Shown here: positions 24,856-37,173 of the stretch, piece after piece | Position numbering within the stretch: position 1 is the stretch's first letter | How the letters are laid out: each line of letters starts with the position of its first letter | Source of the DNA: Trichoplusia ni | Taxonomy: Eukaryota > Arthropoda > Insecta > Lepidoptera > Noctuidae | Direction of reading: 5' to 3' | Length of the DNA: 64,000 bases | Assembly: GCF_003590095.1 (NCBI RefSeq) | Contig: NC_039501.1 | Span: 1,550,001 to 1,614,000 of the forward strand | Notes under the pieces: generated by a model | Told to the model about the DNA's origin: nothing | The model's database searches: none | Seen by the model: only the letters and a program-made list of their open reading frames with translations | Made by a program: the position numbers and the translations under genes

Positions 24856-27800
24856 CTACAAAAGAAAATACAATATTAGCAAGTCGGTTCGCTTTTTTGT
24901 TCATCTTTTTAATGTACTACCGAAGACGGAAAAGATTATGTGGTATCTTAGTGTACTAGGTATTTTAGCTGTTGTAGTCTTTAGACTATTAGTTATAGCA
25001 TTCAAATTAATATTGTAGATTAAATAGTTTTAGGACTAAGTGATATAAGGTTTACGGTACGATGAGTGATATGTTGTCTACTATAACACTGTGAAGATAG
25101 TCTTATGTAAATAGTTTCGGATATAGATTTTAAATCTCCAAAGAGAGTAGATACTGCAAAAGCAAAATGACTGTCATTTATATGAACTGATTTCTCCCAT
25201 ATTTTTACTATCACCCACAAATAAGACAAATTTTCTACAAGCAATTCTTTAATGAAGACAAAAACCTGAAAGACAAAATAGTTTTCGAAAAATTTCGATG
25301 CTAAAATTAACCACCGGTCTTTAAAAATCCGTTACATAATTAAGAGCTCATTATAAAACTACTTGAACTTGAAACAGATCTGCAACAAGGGGGCGTGGTG
25401 CATTATCAAGTTATGTAGGTCGAAATATCAAGACTGGCCTAGATACCGCCCACGATAATAAAACTAGAGATGAACATTATCATTTTAATACAACATTGTT
25501 ATAATGTGCTACGAAGACATTGTGTTAATTACAAAAGTATATGTGGCTAGAAATAACTTTAACTACCGTTTCGCCAGAATTGTTAGATATTTTCTTGAGT
25601 TAAAACGCTCTTAAAGATATAGCAGTTGGACAAAACAATAACTGCCACAGCCACGGCGCGGCGACACTACATTGCGGGAGTAGTTTTTTATGCAAAATTA
25701 ATGAAAAAAGCTTTAGTATCTTTAAAAATAACATTGATATTAGAAAATTGATATCTTCAATAAGCGATAAAATCAAATTAAAGATGATTAAAATGTGTCA
25801 TTCGTCCCGAGGAACAGCCTGTAAGCTCTTTAATCGTCACAAAAATAAGTAATTCCAAATTACTATTGACAAACCACCATACTAAGAAGTGTATGTGCGT
25901 GTGAGTGTGTACACTCGTTTAGGGAACATAATGTGTACTTAATGTGAGCATTTCTAAACGTTTTATTACCCAAAGTGAAAGTACACGTGTTTAATGTACT
26001 TTTCAACAACTTTTTATTGTAATAAATATTAAAATTGAGGGTCGGTTTTTGTTCAGATCTTTTGATAAAGAATTTTTAGAGAAAACCATAGCGTGGTTCT
26101 TTAATGGACATTATTTCCATTTGCTTTTGTACTTACTTGAACGAAAACAATTTTCTTACCTATTATAATAAGCACTACTGCACGGGTTTTTTTTTATTAA
26201 ACATTCTAATGTACGTGTGGTAAGAATAGAGTTTTAGACACAGTTCAGTATAAAGATTTGAAAAAATCTTGTTGAAAAATTATACAGTCAAAATCATGTG
26301 AATGTATTGGACTCTCAATTCATGCAAAACAGTTCAACGAACGAGAAATTAAATCAAACATATACAGTTATAGCGTATTCGTTAGGATATTGAATTATAT
26401 TATCTTATAACCGGCGTACGTCTCGATAACTCGTCAGCAAAAACTAAACGCAAGCATTTAAAAATGTGTATTTAAGGTTATTGTATCCCTTTAAACATTG
26501 ATATTTCATTAGAAACAAATGAATCGCTCGAATGTTTAGACAAATTTAACAGCACTATTTACAAAAGGACATTCAATACCGTTAGTTAATATCTACCTGT
26601 CTCTACATCCACCTTTACAAAGACAGAGAGAGCATGATCCTTGAGGGAAACTTTTAACTTCTGGATAAGGTAATCACGTGACTTACGGGAAACAAATATC
26701 ATTTTTTAACAATTCCTACCATTGTTAAGGCTATATCACTTGACTTTGAGAGCTTAAAGGTTAGTAAATAATACGAATTAATTCAAATATCTATGTAAGA
26801 AACACAACAGGAGGCCTCTTGATACGACCAAAGTAATCTTTTACAAATGTGGAAAAGAGACGCCGCTCTACGCCGACTATTACGCTGTCTCGCTCCCACA
26901 ACTACAATAACAATACTTAAATAGATATTCGTAATGAATTCATATCATCATGTATAAGCCAGACATATTAGGTCAGCATACGACAGGGTCGACGGGAGGT
27001 ATATGATGTCAAAACGCTGTATAAATAAATGATATTGTCCTCTATATAAGTTCAAGTACATCGGGATTAGAATTTGAAAACGTTGTTGGTACAGGTTTTT
27101 TTATATGTTAAGTTAGATTTTATGAAAGGAAATCAACTGCTACAGATGTGGAAAAATAAAAATAACTGGGGAAAGGCGTCATTGTAGTGTTTTCAATGAG
27201 TAATTGAGTTTTTGTTATTATAATATGATTATAACAAATTACATAAAAAACATCTTAATGTTTACAAAAATTCTTAGGAAACTAAGGCCTGTCACTAAAC
27301 TCGTTTTCTTAAACTTTCTGAATGAACTTACTCAAATTCCAAGAATAATGACACATTATGTCAATGACGTCATGATGTCCGAGTATTCGAAATAACAATG
27401 ATGGCTTGCTCAAATTTCAACTTTTCATGGTACCTACTCTACTCAAAAGATCTAGGCAATACTTTGTTCATGCACTTATACTCGAAATAATTAAACAATT
27501 GACTGGACTTTAATAAAAAGCAACGACTCCTGTATATGTTTCGAAATCTCTTCTCAGGGTATATTAAATTATATAAAGAGTAAATATAGGTATTTATAAA
27601 TACATTCTTATCATAATATATGTATTATGTAGATTCTCATATCTCTTGATCATTAACGACGCTGAGAACTGGATCGGTTTTAAACAAGTTTTGCAAATTT
27701 GAAGGTCATTAGCATAAGATGAGGTTGACCTTGAAGTTTATAAGCCTTATCGGAATGATCTTTAAACAAAATATTTTTAAATCAGTAATTGATTTAAAAA

Positions 27801-29261
27801 CTATAATATATAATAATAAGAATATATCTAACATAAGTGATAACATATCAATAAATAAAGTTCCTAACCTGTCCTACGTATAAAATAATGTAATGGCGGA
27901 TGACATTAGCATATAAAAACGTCATAAAAGGCCAAAGACAATATATAAGGCAAAGGTACCTGCATTCAGCCATCCAGGAAAACGTCCAAGGTAAATTAAT
28001 TTACCTGTTTGTTAATGAATGACAAAAGCTATGTCAATATCGCTCATTCAAATAAAATATATGACATTTAATGGGAGTTAAGTAATTAGTTGGAGAAAAT
28101 GCAGCTGTTTTGTATAATATACTGCTAAGTAGCTACAGCTGATAGTAGAAATTTAAGGCTACATTGTTTGTGAATATGGGAGCTAGAAGGAAAAATGAAG
28201 ATTAAAATATACTGTACAAATAAAAGTTGCTCTGTACGTTATGTATATTATTTATTTTGTATTCATATTAAGTTTAATATAGTTTTAAATTAGTAATTTT
28301 GTTTACTTAGCCTTATCGTATACTTTTTGTTTTCATGAACACAAAGGCATAGGCGTCATTTATACAGCCTATAATTACTTATTGATGACCACTGCAGGTA
28401 AATTCTTTCATTAACAACAATAGCAATTTCGTTAACACTAATGGCAAAAAACAATAATATTAAAACGCTTTGAATTCAAACTCAATTTAAAAATTACTCA
28501 ATGTCAGTTGTAAAAGTTAGTTATTACGTATGACAAAGATAATTAGAGGAAAGTGCCTTAGACAGCTATTCTGCTGGAGAAGTTCGCCAAATATACTGTG
28601 TACTGAGGCTGAGCTATCTGTCCGCCTGACTGTCACCAGGCTGTATCTCATAAACCATGACAGTTGACAGTTTTTTTTAAGATAGAGTTTTCATTTTGCC
28701 GCCATCAAATAACAAAATGATTTTAAGGAACTGTCATAACGTGGTATGGTCATAAATTTGATGGGAGACTTCTTGAGCCTACCGACTCGCACTTGACCGG
28801 TATTAATGCATTGAATAAGCAAATTCTATGGTCAGGAAAATCGCTCCCATTCAATTTACGATTTCACAAGCCGGAGCACGTACGCTATCAAAAAAGTACA
28901 TTTTTTAATTGCGCTATCTAATATTTGCAATTGTCCTATGTAAATCCAAACCGTTAACCGTAAGCCTACGTATGTATAATGATAATTTAACGAGATCAGA
29001 CAATTCATTTTTACTTGAAATCTACCGGGTTTAATGTAAATTGGTAATAAAAGGGTATTGCAACCGTTCAAGAGTGACAGAGTTCTACACGGTGTAGAGT
29101 GCCGTCTCCCTTACACAACTGCAATAATATTAATTAAAGAGGAAGGCCTTTATTTCGTGAATTCGTACTTAATCGTATCGATTACCACAGTAAAAAAGAC
29201 AGGTTTGAACTCCCAAAGTTCTTTTTTTAACTCCCGTACTAAGCATTTTAATCCTAGTATC

Positions 29262-29430
29262 GGGGGGGGGGGGCACAAACATTCGTGACACATGTACAAA
29301 TGCACCAAGACTCAGGACAAGCATTCGTGGATCACACAAATGCTTGTCCTACGCGGCGATCGAACCCGCGACACGTCGCGCCCAGTGCGTTTTGCATGGT
29401 GACCTCGACCACTCGGCTATACGTGCAGTC
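29262..29430 (-). mobile_element. tRNA-derived SINE with near-complete head
   Basis: On the minus strand TAGCCGAGTGGTCGAGGTCA (A box) and CGGGTTCGATCGCCGCGTAG (B box) are followed by GACAAGCATTTGTGTGATCC and ACGAATGCTTGTCCTGAGTC. This is the best-preserved head of this family in the window. The other end runs into a poly-G run of about ten at 29,263. Confidence 0.8.
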
Positions 29431-29734
29431 TAAGTCATATCCTATTAAATCTTAAATCCCCATTTTAATAGGTACAATCGCCGGCACCAAAAATAAACAA
29501 ACTTCGTAACAATGTACTTGCAATGTCAAGAGTGACATAACACATACCTTTGTCTATGGTTCACGAACAACAAGGCCTTGACTTGGCTGTATAACGCTGG
29601 TCATTGTGCCGTTTATTTTAAATAGGAAGAGAAAAAAGTTACATGTCATTATGTACTTGTTTTATTTTTCAAGGCCGTATTGCAGCGTATTCTCAAGGCA
29701 GTTTGTTAAAACTAAACTATGGCGTTGTATTTAC

Positions 29735-29900
29735 GTATAATAGTACCTGATCCGTACCCCTCTTGCGGTATTTTTTAGTCTATGACAGTCACAAATTTCT
29801 TAATTTTCTATGGGTAAAACGGTTTTCAAAATCGGTTCAGTGGTTGCTGAAATCACCTCTGTAACGTCATAAACCTTTAACTTTACCCCATTTAAATATA
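29735..29900. repeat. Dispersed repeat fragment (probable)
   Basis: CTATGGGTAAAACGGTTTTC, AAAATCGGTTCAGTGGTTGC and TGAAATCACC are words common in moth repeats, where a host of elements carry 'aaaatcggttcagtagttc'. Boundaries unclear. Confidence 0.45.
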
Positions 29901-30304
29901 AGTTCCCGTGTTATTGTACTAAGTCAAACAGTGCAGTCTGCTTGCGACCACGACCACTACAACCGGATAAAAACGTCGAGTCATTTAAGTAAATTCTTAC
30001 ATGTTGCGCGCTAAGCTAACAACGCTGTAGTCTTAATATTATTATAGTTTATAGGTAGCCTACACTGTGAGAAGCAAATTAACTTCTTATTGTGTGTGCT
30101 GACTGTTAATTAAATCTGTCATTTAATCACTCATTACGACTATGATTGATTGGGCAAAAGACCGATGGCATATGCTTCTGGGTTCGAAAAAAGATGTTGA
30201 GCCGTTAGGGAGAGCTCAGGTTTTGAGTAGTTCACCGGACTTGACCGCGACCTATGCTACTCTGTGTTTATATATTTTTTAAACACGACAAGAGCAGTAA
30301 AGCC

Positions 30305-30445
30305 TTTACTCCTCATGCTGTGGGGGTTTCACAAACGTTCAAGTCACATGCACAAAAACACAGAGACTCATAACAGGCATTCGTGGATCACACAAATGCT
30401 TGTCCACACGGGGATCGTACCCGCGAAACGGAGCGCACTGAGGGG
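30305..30445 (-). mobile_element. SINE of the GCTTGTCC family
   Basis: In plus-strand reading GTGGGGGTTTCACAAACGTT, then GCATTCGTGGATCACACAAA, then GGGGATCGTACCCGCGAAAC. The order matches the 29.3-kb copy, so it lies on the minus strand. The B box is altered (GATCGTACCC) and the head is diverged. Confidence 0.75.
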
Positions 30446-30476
30446 TTAGTTGGTGCAGTAAGTATAGTTCTCATGT

Positions 30477-30528
30477 CGTGGGGGTTTCTCAAACATTCAA
30501 GTCACATGCACAAAGGACACACGACTTT
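30477..30528 (-). mobile_element. Second SINE tail fragment beside the 30.3-kb SINE
   Basis: GTGGGGGTTTCTCAAACATT and CAAGTCACATGCACAAAGGA repeat the tail end of the adjacent SINE about 170 bases on, in the same orientation. It is either a second truncated insertion or a partial local duplication. Confidence 0.6.
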
Positions 30529-31689
30529 TTCCCTCGAAACCAAAAAAGGTCTTTGATGCACAACTTTATTTAGAGCTCACTGACAAAATAACGATTAAAA
30601 TGAAACTCTTTGCTAAACAAAAGTAAAAGTTTCTATTTCAAATAAGTAGACCGTTTTCCAGGTACTTTTAAAACGTTGCAGTATTTACTCTAGACCTGCA
30701 TGTTGTTGTTTGCTATGACGTAGCATGCGATATGTGATTGAGAATAAGAATAAGAGAGAATATGATTTGTGATTTGTTGTTTTGGTTGCAAGACCGTTTT
30801 GAAAGTGTTTTGATGCCATTGAGCACTGGCTCTTAAACTCAATGTAAATGAATGCTGAAATTTAATCTAAAACTTGGTTATGACTTACGACCTTGATATT
30901 CGGCAGTAGTTTCACTAGGAACACGAATCGTATGTTCTAATTGTAAATATATTTCCTCATTTCTATTTTCTTATTTGCATGTATTAATATTGATTATTGA
31001 TATTACTTCTCATTTAGTTTTTATATCCGTTTTCCATGACAATCTTAAAATGGGGAACGCCTCACCCTGCAATTGTCAGTCTGATTTTTTGTATAGATGA
31101 GTATTGCATAGTACAGAACCCTTAAGACCAAGTTGCTGAAGCCAACATGCCAACAAGTTGAGAAAAGGTAAAATAGTTTTACTCTACAAATATAATTTAT
31201 TAATTTCCAGTGAGGACCCAGTTACTGATCAAACAAAAGTCCTGTATGAGAAAACTGGAATTTCAAAATAACTGCAAGAAAAAATATATAAATCTACGTT
31301 ACTATTGCTAATCTGTTTTTTTTTCAACCTTTTATTAGACACCCATATTGCCGGGATAAGAAAAAAACACCCCCTATTTTACATCGTTTTGAAAAGTTAT
31401 CAACTAATCAATCAATAGGTATCAATATAATTCCCATTCTTATTGGAAACAATTCAATTGCCTTTACACTTCATCAATATATTATCATTATGATATAATT
31501 GTTACAGCTTATCTTGAAACATGCGTATCGTAGATATTAATAAACACCTATAGCTATCCACTTGATAATATATGATATCTATGTAATGTCTACTTGGCAG
31601 TTTCATTATCATTTCCATTCGATTTAGACAAAAAATAGCGTAAAAATGACATATAGTTCAATGTCGATAGCGCATTTTGTTTGGTGCTA

Positions 31690-31860
31690 AGCATTGCCAG
31701 GGGTGATGCGGCACGGCGTTTAACGTTTGGTCAGTAAGAGTCTGACACTACCCACTTTTTCCGCCGAGGAGGTCGCTAGAACTGCAACAGTCCTGACTTT
31801 GTGAGGTGGTGGCCAATGATTAGTCTAGGTCTATAGTCTAGGTCTTCGTTTGTAGTACCA
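31690..31860. repeat. Interspersed repeat, inverse orientation fragment
   Basis: TTGGTCAGTAAGAGTCTGAC is followed by ACTACCCACTTTTTCCGCCG and GAGGAGGTCGCTAG. This is the inverse of the 'gtcagactcttactgac' repeat word of the 33.2-kb family. A local duplication GTCTAGGTCTATAGTCTAGG lies at about 31,824. Confidence 0.5.
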
Positions 31861-32152
31861 GGCCAAGCGAAGTCTCCTAACACTTCGGCAATCGGTGCTT
31901 AGTTGTAACAACCTGCAAGAGAAATTGAAAGTTTTAACGTGCAATAACCCCCACCCACCCAATGAACTGCCTGTCTAGTAATTCATCACACACAAACGTT
32001 GGTAAGTACACCCAATAAATTATTTCAGCACAGGACCCTATAATACCAGCCACTTATTCTCAGACCTACCGAATAGGTCGGTATGTCAGTCATTCTGCAT
32101 AGTCAATTAGTTCAAAAACAAACACTGTTTAAAGTTGTTCATCATTACCTAA

Positions 32153-32361
32153 ATCCCTACTAATATTATAAATGTGAAAGTAACTCTGTCTGTCTGTCTG
32201 TTAGGCTTTCACGTCTAAACATTTGAACCAATTTTAATGACATTTGGTATAGAGATAGAGTTGACCTTGAGAAAGAACTTAGGATAGTGTTTATCCCGGT
32301 CTTTTGAAGAGTTCTCTTGGAATCGCGATACAACCGACATCGACGCGGGCGAAATGCTAGT
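32153..32361 (+). mobile_element. Lep1-type Helitron, short divergent copy
   Basis: It starts ATCCCTACTAATATTATAAA, then GTGAAAGTAACTCTGTCTGT with a CTGT run, AACCAATTTTAATGACATTT, and ends GACGCGGGCGAAATGCTAG/T. Both ends fit the Lep1 pattern, though the terminal word is diverged from the other copies. Confidence 0.75.
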
Positions 32362-32451
32362 ACTACATAAACCCGATCGCAGGAAACATTAGCACAAATA
32401 ATTCTCATATCTCAAGAAGTTATTTAATTCAATAATAAGATGTTAAGCTTG

Positions 32452-32560
32452 TGACGTCATCGCGATATATTTGCGTGTGCGAAGGTGAGCTCCAGCGCAG
32501 ACGTGTCTGCCGCTCGCCCTTGACCGACGCCCGCGCACTGCGCCCGCGCATGTTACATTC
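32452..32560. promoter_or_regulatory. GC-rich island with TGACGTCA site
   Basis: TGACGTCA, a perfect CRE/ATF octamer (32,452-32,459), is followed by CGATATATTT, which could be a TATA-like element, and about 90 bases of very CpG-rich DNA. On the plus strand GCGAAG|GTGAGC at about 32,481 is a donor-like site. This would fit a plus-strand promoter with a short non-coding exon, but no downstream exon was recognised and the surrounding 10 kb is repeat-dense. Confidence 0.22.
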
Positions 32561-33214
32561 ATATTTTAAGTAGAGTAGCAGACTCGAGAGGTTTACTAAT
32601 GTATTTTGTAAATAAGTTAAGAAAAGTATAATTTTAAAACAATAGGATTTATTTATACTTATTATTTGAATGAATTTAGTTTCTCGTTTCTTCATCATTC
32701 TAGCTTGTGTCTTGTTTTAACAAAAGAACTTATACGATTAATTTATTTAAAGTCCAATTAATTACTCTTTCCTAGAAGTTCAACAATTTGTTAAGGAGGC
32801 CATTCGTTTACTAATACAGTGGATCCTGATTTTATAATGAAATCGCAAGTTAAAAAGCGAAACAATGTTAAATATGGCAAACATAAAAAATATCTTTACA
32901 TTTAAAATGAATCTAGCTTCAACTCTTAGAAGGCTCGACGCATGGCGCGAAACGGCGATACACATATATCGGCGTCTCCCTTCCACACCTGAAATACTCT
33001 TACTTCAAAAGGAGGTGATAGCACGCCAAGTCCTTGAAATTCTGTTTAAACAAACGTGTCTTATCAGTTAAGTAAGGTAAACAATTTGCATCATTCAATA
33101 GTACTACAAGAGAATGGCCGAGATAGCCGTTATCAGAGTGAAGAGTCACATGCAATTAGACCATGGACGTAGGTACATACAGTCATTTAATGGAGGAAAT
33201 GAATGAGGAATACT

Positions 33215-33385
33215 TAGGTACATCTTTTTTGGATGGGAAATCATCACATGACTCCTTTTGCTTAGGGTTGAGCAGAAAGAAGTGTAAGACTTCTACTGAC
33301 TAAAACTCACCCCTGTTCTATTCTTTGCCCTTCGTGTACCGGGGCCACGGTTATCCTTTCGGAAAATCCCGCTGAACCGGAAAAA
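33215..33385. repeat. Interspersed repeat, same family as 34.1 kb
   Basis: GGATGGGAAATCATCACATG, then GTGTAAGACTTCTACTGACT and AAAACTCACCCCTGTTCTAT, then a GGGGCCACGG word. The order of words matches the family seen at 34,085. Confidence 0.55.
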
Positions 33386-33579
33386 CGATAAGTAGGTACA
33401 TTTGAAATTTACTTTGCACTGTGCCTTTGGTGATTTTAGGGATAATCCCAGTTACCACATGACTTGATTTCTTTGTTCAGGTTTTTGTTTGCTCAACCCT
33501 CTTAGTATTTTCAAGACTTTTGCTGGCAATAGCCCATTTCACAGTGTTTCATTTTTAACGACTGTCGCACTAAGTAATT

Positions 33580-33712
33580 TAGTCTTTGAAGGTTCAAGTC
33601 GCATGCTCAAAGACACGCAGACTCAGGACAAGCATTCGTGGATCACACAAACTCCTGAACGACGCAGGATTGGACCCCGCAACACGTGGCGCACAGTGGG
33701 TACGCGTAAATC
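33580..33712 (-). mobile_element. SINE of the GCTTGTCC family
   Basis: CAAGTCGCATGCTCAAAGAC, then AGACTCAGGACAAGCATTCG, a decayed B box (GGATTGGACCCCGC) and AACACGTGGCGCACAGTGGG. Orientation is as for the 29.3-kb copy. Two overlapping plus-strand open frames here are shadows of the element. Confidence 0.75.
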
Positions 33713-34084
33713 GTAATTCAACTCATCCGACAGTTTATTGTATTAACTATGACACGAATACTTTTAATTAAAATATATACTACTTAGTTACGTATCCCTA
33801 ATTTTGTGAGTAAACAATTTGTCACATTTCTCATGACTCACGCGTAATTTGCTTGAATGTTTATTATCGTAACGTTTCTATGTAATCATGTTACATAGGA
33901 TGTGTCATAAGCAGTGCTTCATTGAGGTTTTCAATCCAGAGATTATGTTACAAGAATAGCTGTGACTCACGACACTTGTATGTATTTGTTTCGTATACCG
34001 TTATTATATAATAATCTTGTCTAACATATGATGTTATGTTGAGGTTCGCTTCGAGGCATTTTGTTTTTTTTTTCGGGGTGAAAC

Positions 34085-34330
34085 GCTAATGTCTTCAACC
34101 CACGTCGAGGGCACGGCGTGGGGATATGTCGGACTTCCACCGACTAAAAACACCCCGGGCCCCTGCTACTGCTTTAGCGAGTCACGGGATTGCTCGCGCA
34201 TACTCTGCGCGACTCTGGCTGGCTCTAGTCCTTTGGACTCCTTTTCAAGGGATGGGCGAAGAAAGCCCACCCCTCACTCTACACAACTGTTTTGCCAGTG
34301 ACCACGCTACGAGAAGGGCAAATAAAGGAA
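34085..34330. repeat. Interspersed repeat with TGTCGGACTTCCACCGACTA word
   Basis: A GC-rich block containing TGTCGGACTTCCACCGACTA, AAACACCCCGGGCCC and GGGATGGGCGAAGAAAGCCC. It matches a widespread moth repeat of the pattern 'tgtcrgactnntacygactaaaa'. Two overlapping open frames in it are not supported as genes. A related word is at 33,280-33,310, and an inverse one at 31,719-31,740. Confidence 0.6.
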
Positions 34331-35127
34331 CATGGGTAGGTTTTAATCAGAAAAGTCTGACACTCCTCTCCGTTTACCCCAAAGATGAAAATGTCATTTG
34401 GTGAGTCATTGGTAAATAGCCAAGAGATATTTTAATAACACTCGGTGGCGATAATTGTAAACGCTACATTTAAGCGGTATTCTTTGATGTTAACAATTGT
34501 AGAGAACATTTAATTCGACCACAGCGCCGACTTGTAAAGAACTTATGCACGATACTTTGTTTAGGCACTTCGGACGTTTTTGTCGAAGTTAGCTCATGGG
34601 ATTTGCGCAGGAGGAGGCTGGAGGAAAAGATCTGTATAGGTTTTCCAAAAGGGCGCCAATTCTGCTATTTACTTAAAAGTATCAGAATAATTAGAAATTA
34701 AGTACAGGGCGGAACACTTAATGAATTTCCAATTATTGTATTGGAAAAATACTTAACAGAATAGGAACAGTTTCAAATTTAATCCAATTGCCATTCATTT
34801 ATCGGTCATTGTAAGAGCAGAATCGGGGCCTAGTTCCTAAAATTTCATGTTTGGCTGCAAATTTTAACACCAGTAACGAAACAAACAGTAACCGAACTTC
34901 GGTATTTCCCCTTCGCAATTACAAAATTAAGTTCCGGGAACTCCACGTTTAAACCTAAATACGTAACAACAAAAAATATGAACAATCCGAAAATAGATTT
35001 TTAGTTAGGTAACATAAAAAGGTATCTATCAAGTGATATCGCTGAATTTTGTCAATGACTTGCATAAAGATAACAAAAACGGTCGTTAACCTAATGTACA
35101 GTTTACTACAGGCGTTTAATATTATTT

Positions 35128-35455
35128 CATCATCGGCCTAGCCTTTTCCCAACTATGTTGGGGTCGGCTACCAGTCTAACCGGTTTCAGCTAAGTACCAG
35201 TGTTTAACAAGGAGCGACTGCCTATCTGACCTCCTCAATCCAGTTACCTGGGCGACACGATACCCCTTGGTTAGACTGGTTGTCAGACTTTTCAAGCTTC
35301 TGACTACCTGTAACGATTGTCAGAGATGTAGGAATAACAGCCGGGACTCACAATTTAACGTGCCTTCCGAAACACGGAGGAACTCCTTATGACAAAGATG
35401 GTCACCCATCTACGGACCAATCGCGTCAAGCATAGCTTAACCTGTGATCGTTTCA
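35128..35455. repeat. Lepidopteran interspersed repeat
   Basis: CATCATCGGCCTAGCCTTTT, then ACTATGTTGGGGTCGGCTAC, GGAGCGACTGCCTATCTGAC, and GCCTTCCGAAACACGGAGG. This wording is one of the most frequent dispersed repeats of moth genomes. I cannot assign it to a class; the ends are approximate. Confidence 0.7.
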
Positions 35456-35554
35456 CTTCTGCGGTTATAGCTTAGCTAACTAATTATTATTCTAGCTAAT
35501 TATTTTTCTTTTATAACAATTCCCACGGTAAGAAATTTAATCCTTGTGTCGCGG

Positions 35555-35715
35555 CGGATTTTACAAACATACAAATCACATGCACAAAGACACCTAGACT
35601 CAGAACAAGCATTCGTGGATCTCACAATGCTGGTCCTGCGCGGGGATCGACCAGCAATACGACGCGCACAGTGGGTTTGGCGTGGTGACCTCAACCACGC
35701 GCCTATTCTATAAAT
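35555..35715 (-). mobile_element. SINE of the GCTTGTCC family
   Basis: TACAAATCACATGCACAAAG, then AGAACAAGCATTCGTGGATC, a B-box word GGGGATCGACC and CGCACAGTGGGTTTGGCGTG, ending with an A-box remnant CTCAACCACGCGCC. Minus orientation. Confidence 0.75.
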
Positions 35716-35859
35716 TATCATTTAGTGTGAGCGGTGTATACATCGGGTTTACCTAATTTTGATACTTATACTGTAAACATCAAATGAATACTTAGACAGT
35801 CTTAAGTGTAAGCATCCCTACTTATTCCTTTCCACGGTTTTCGATGCTTCCTCCTACTA

Positions 35860-36126
35860 ATCTATACTCTATACTAATATATAAAGCTGAAGAGTTTGTT
35901 TGTTTGTTTGTTTGAACGCGCTAATCTCAGGAACTACTGGTCCAAATTGAAAAATTATTTTTGTGTTGAATAGACCATTCATCGAGGAAGGCTTTAGGCT
36001 ATATACCATCACGCTGCGACTAATAGGAGCGGAGATACAATGGAAAATATAAAAATAAACAGGGCAGGTATAAATCATAACTTATATCTACTACCCACGG
36101 GGAAGAAGTCGCGGGCAACAGCTAGT
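35860..36126 (+). mobile_element. Lep1-type non-autonomous Helitron
   Basis: Close relative of the element at 13,248. Shared words are ATACTAATATATAAAGCTGA, a (TTTG)n run and AACGCGCTAATCTCAGGAAC, with the terminal word GTCGCGGGCAACAGCTAG/T. It differs from the 13-kb copy mainly in the last third, where it has AGGGCAGGTATAAATCATAA. Confidence 0.85.
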
Positions 36127-36840
36127 TTATAATAAAGGTGTCCTATTCCTGTTGCCGTTTCTTTAAAGGTCCGCGGCGTGGCCTTGTCTACTTAGTTATT
36201 ACAAAAGCAAAAATTCTGAATTCAGTAAGCATAAGTGCAACTCATTATTTTAAAAACATTTCATAAAAAAATTAAATTTCATAAATATGAAGATAGATCT
36301 TATACCATTTATCGTTTGGATGTTTACCTCGTGGCCTTTATTTTATTTTATTTTATACCTACATAAGTGAATATACAAATAATAAAATTAGGATCTTCAC
36401 TTAATACATTTTTTTTATCAATATTAACACCGCTGACTGTACAAACTTTGATTCGTACATTTTATATTTTTATGAATGAAAGATAAAACTAAAGTATTTG
36501 ATAGTAATGAGATTACGTTTTTCGTTATCAAAATAATATACTCAAAAAACACTTTGGTAACAGGTTTGATAAAATACGTAGCAAAAGTGTTTATCCCTTA
36601 GGCAAGTTACCTTTTACAAGACAAGTGTGAATATTCCCCTAAGTTACGAAGACACGAAAGACAAAATTACGTCACTTGTCGAAAAACAATGTAATTCGCA
36701 TAGAATTGAAGTTCAGGCTATCCCGGGATGAATGCACTTGGATGAGGATGATAAGGATTTTGAATTATGGGAGAGTGTCCTAGTGGTCCTACAAGCTGGT
36801 TGGTGCGCTGTGTCGCTTCCACAACTGCTATCACCTTAAT

Positions 36841-37161
36841 ATCCTACTACTATTATAAAGGCGAAAGTTTGTAAGTATGGATGTATGGATGTTTGTTACT
36901 CTTTCACGTAAAAGCTACTGAATGGATTTGAATGAAACTTTACCACAATATAGCTTATACATCAGAATAACACATAGGCTACAATTTTTGAGGTTTCTAA
37001 TGTGAGGTCGTAAAAAAGCACATTTTTTGCGCTTACATTGCAAACGCTGACTGAATCCTACAAGATAGATAGAAGGCAGATAGATAGATAGATAGCAGGC
37101 AGGTATAAATTATAACTTATATCTTCTAACCACGCTGACGAAGTCGCGGGCAACAGCTAGT
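36841..37161 (+). mobile_element. Lep1-type Helitron, divergent subfamily
   Basis: It begins ATCCTACTACTATTATAAAG and continues with GGATGTTTGTTACTCTTTCA and an AGCTACTGAATGGATTTGAA word. A short AGAT microsatellite follows, then the shared end GAAGTCGCGGGCAACAGCTAG/T. The microsatellite and the AGGTATAAATTATAACTTAT stretch just before the end match the 35,860 copy. Confidence 0.85.
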
Positions 37162-37173
37162 ACAATATATTTA

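Noticed and set aside
33489..33771. Two overlapping plus-strand frames
   Set aside because: They read through a SINE of the GCTTGTCC family.
34089..34404. Two overlapping GC-rich plus-strand frames of 70 and 92 codons
   Set aside because: They lie in a dispersed moth repeat; no protein family was recognised.
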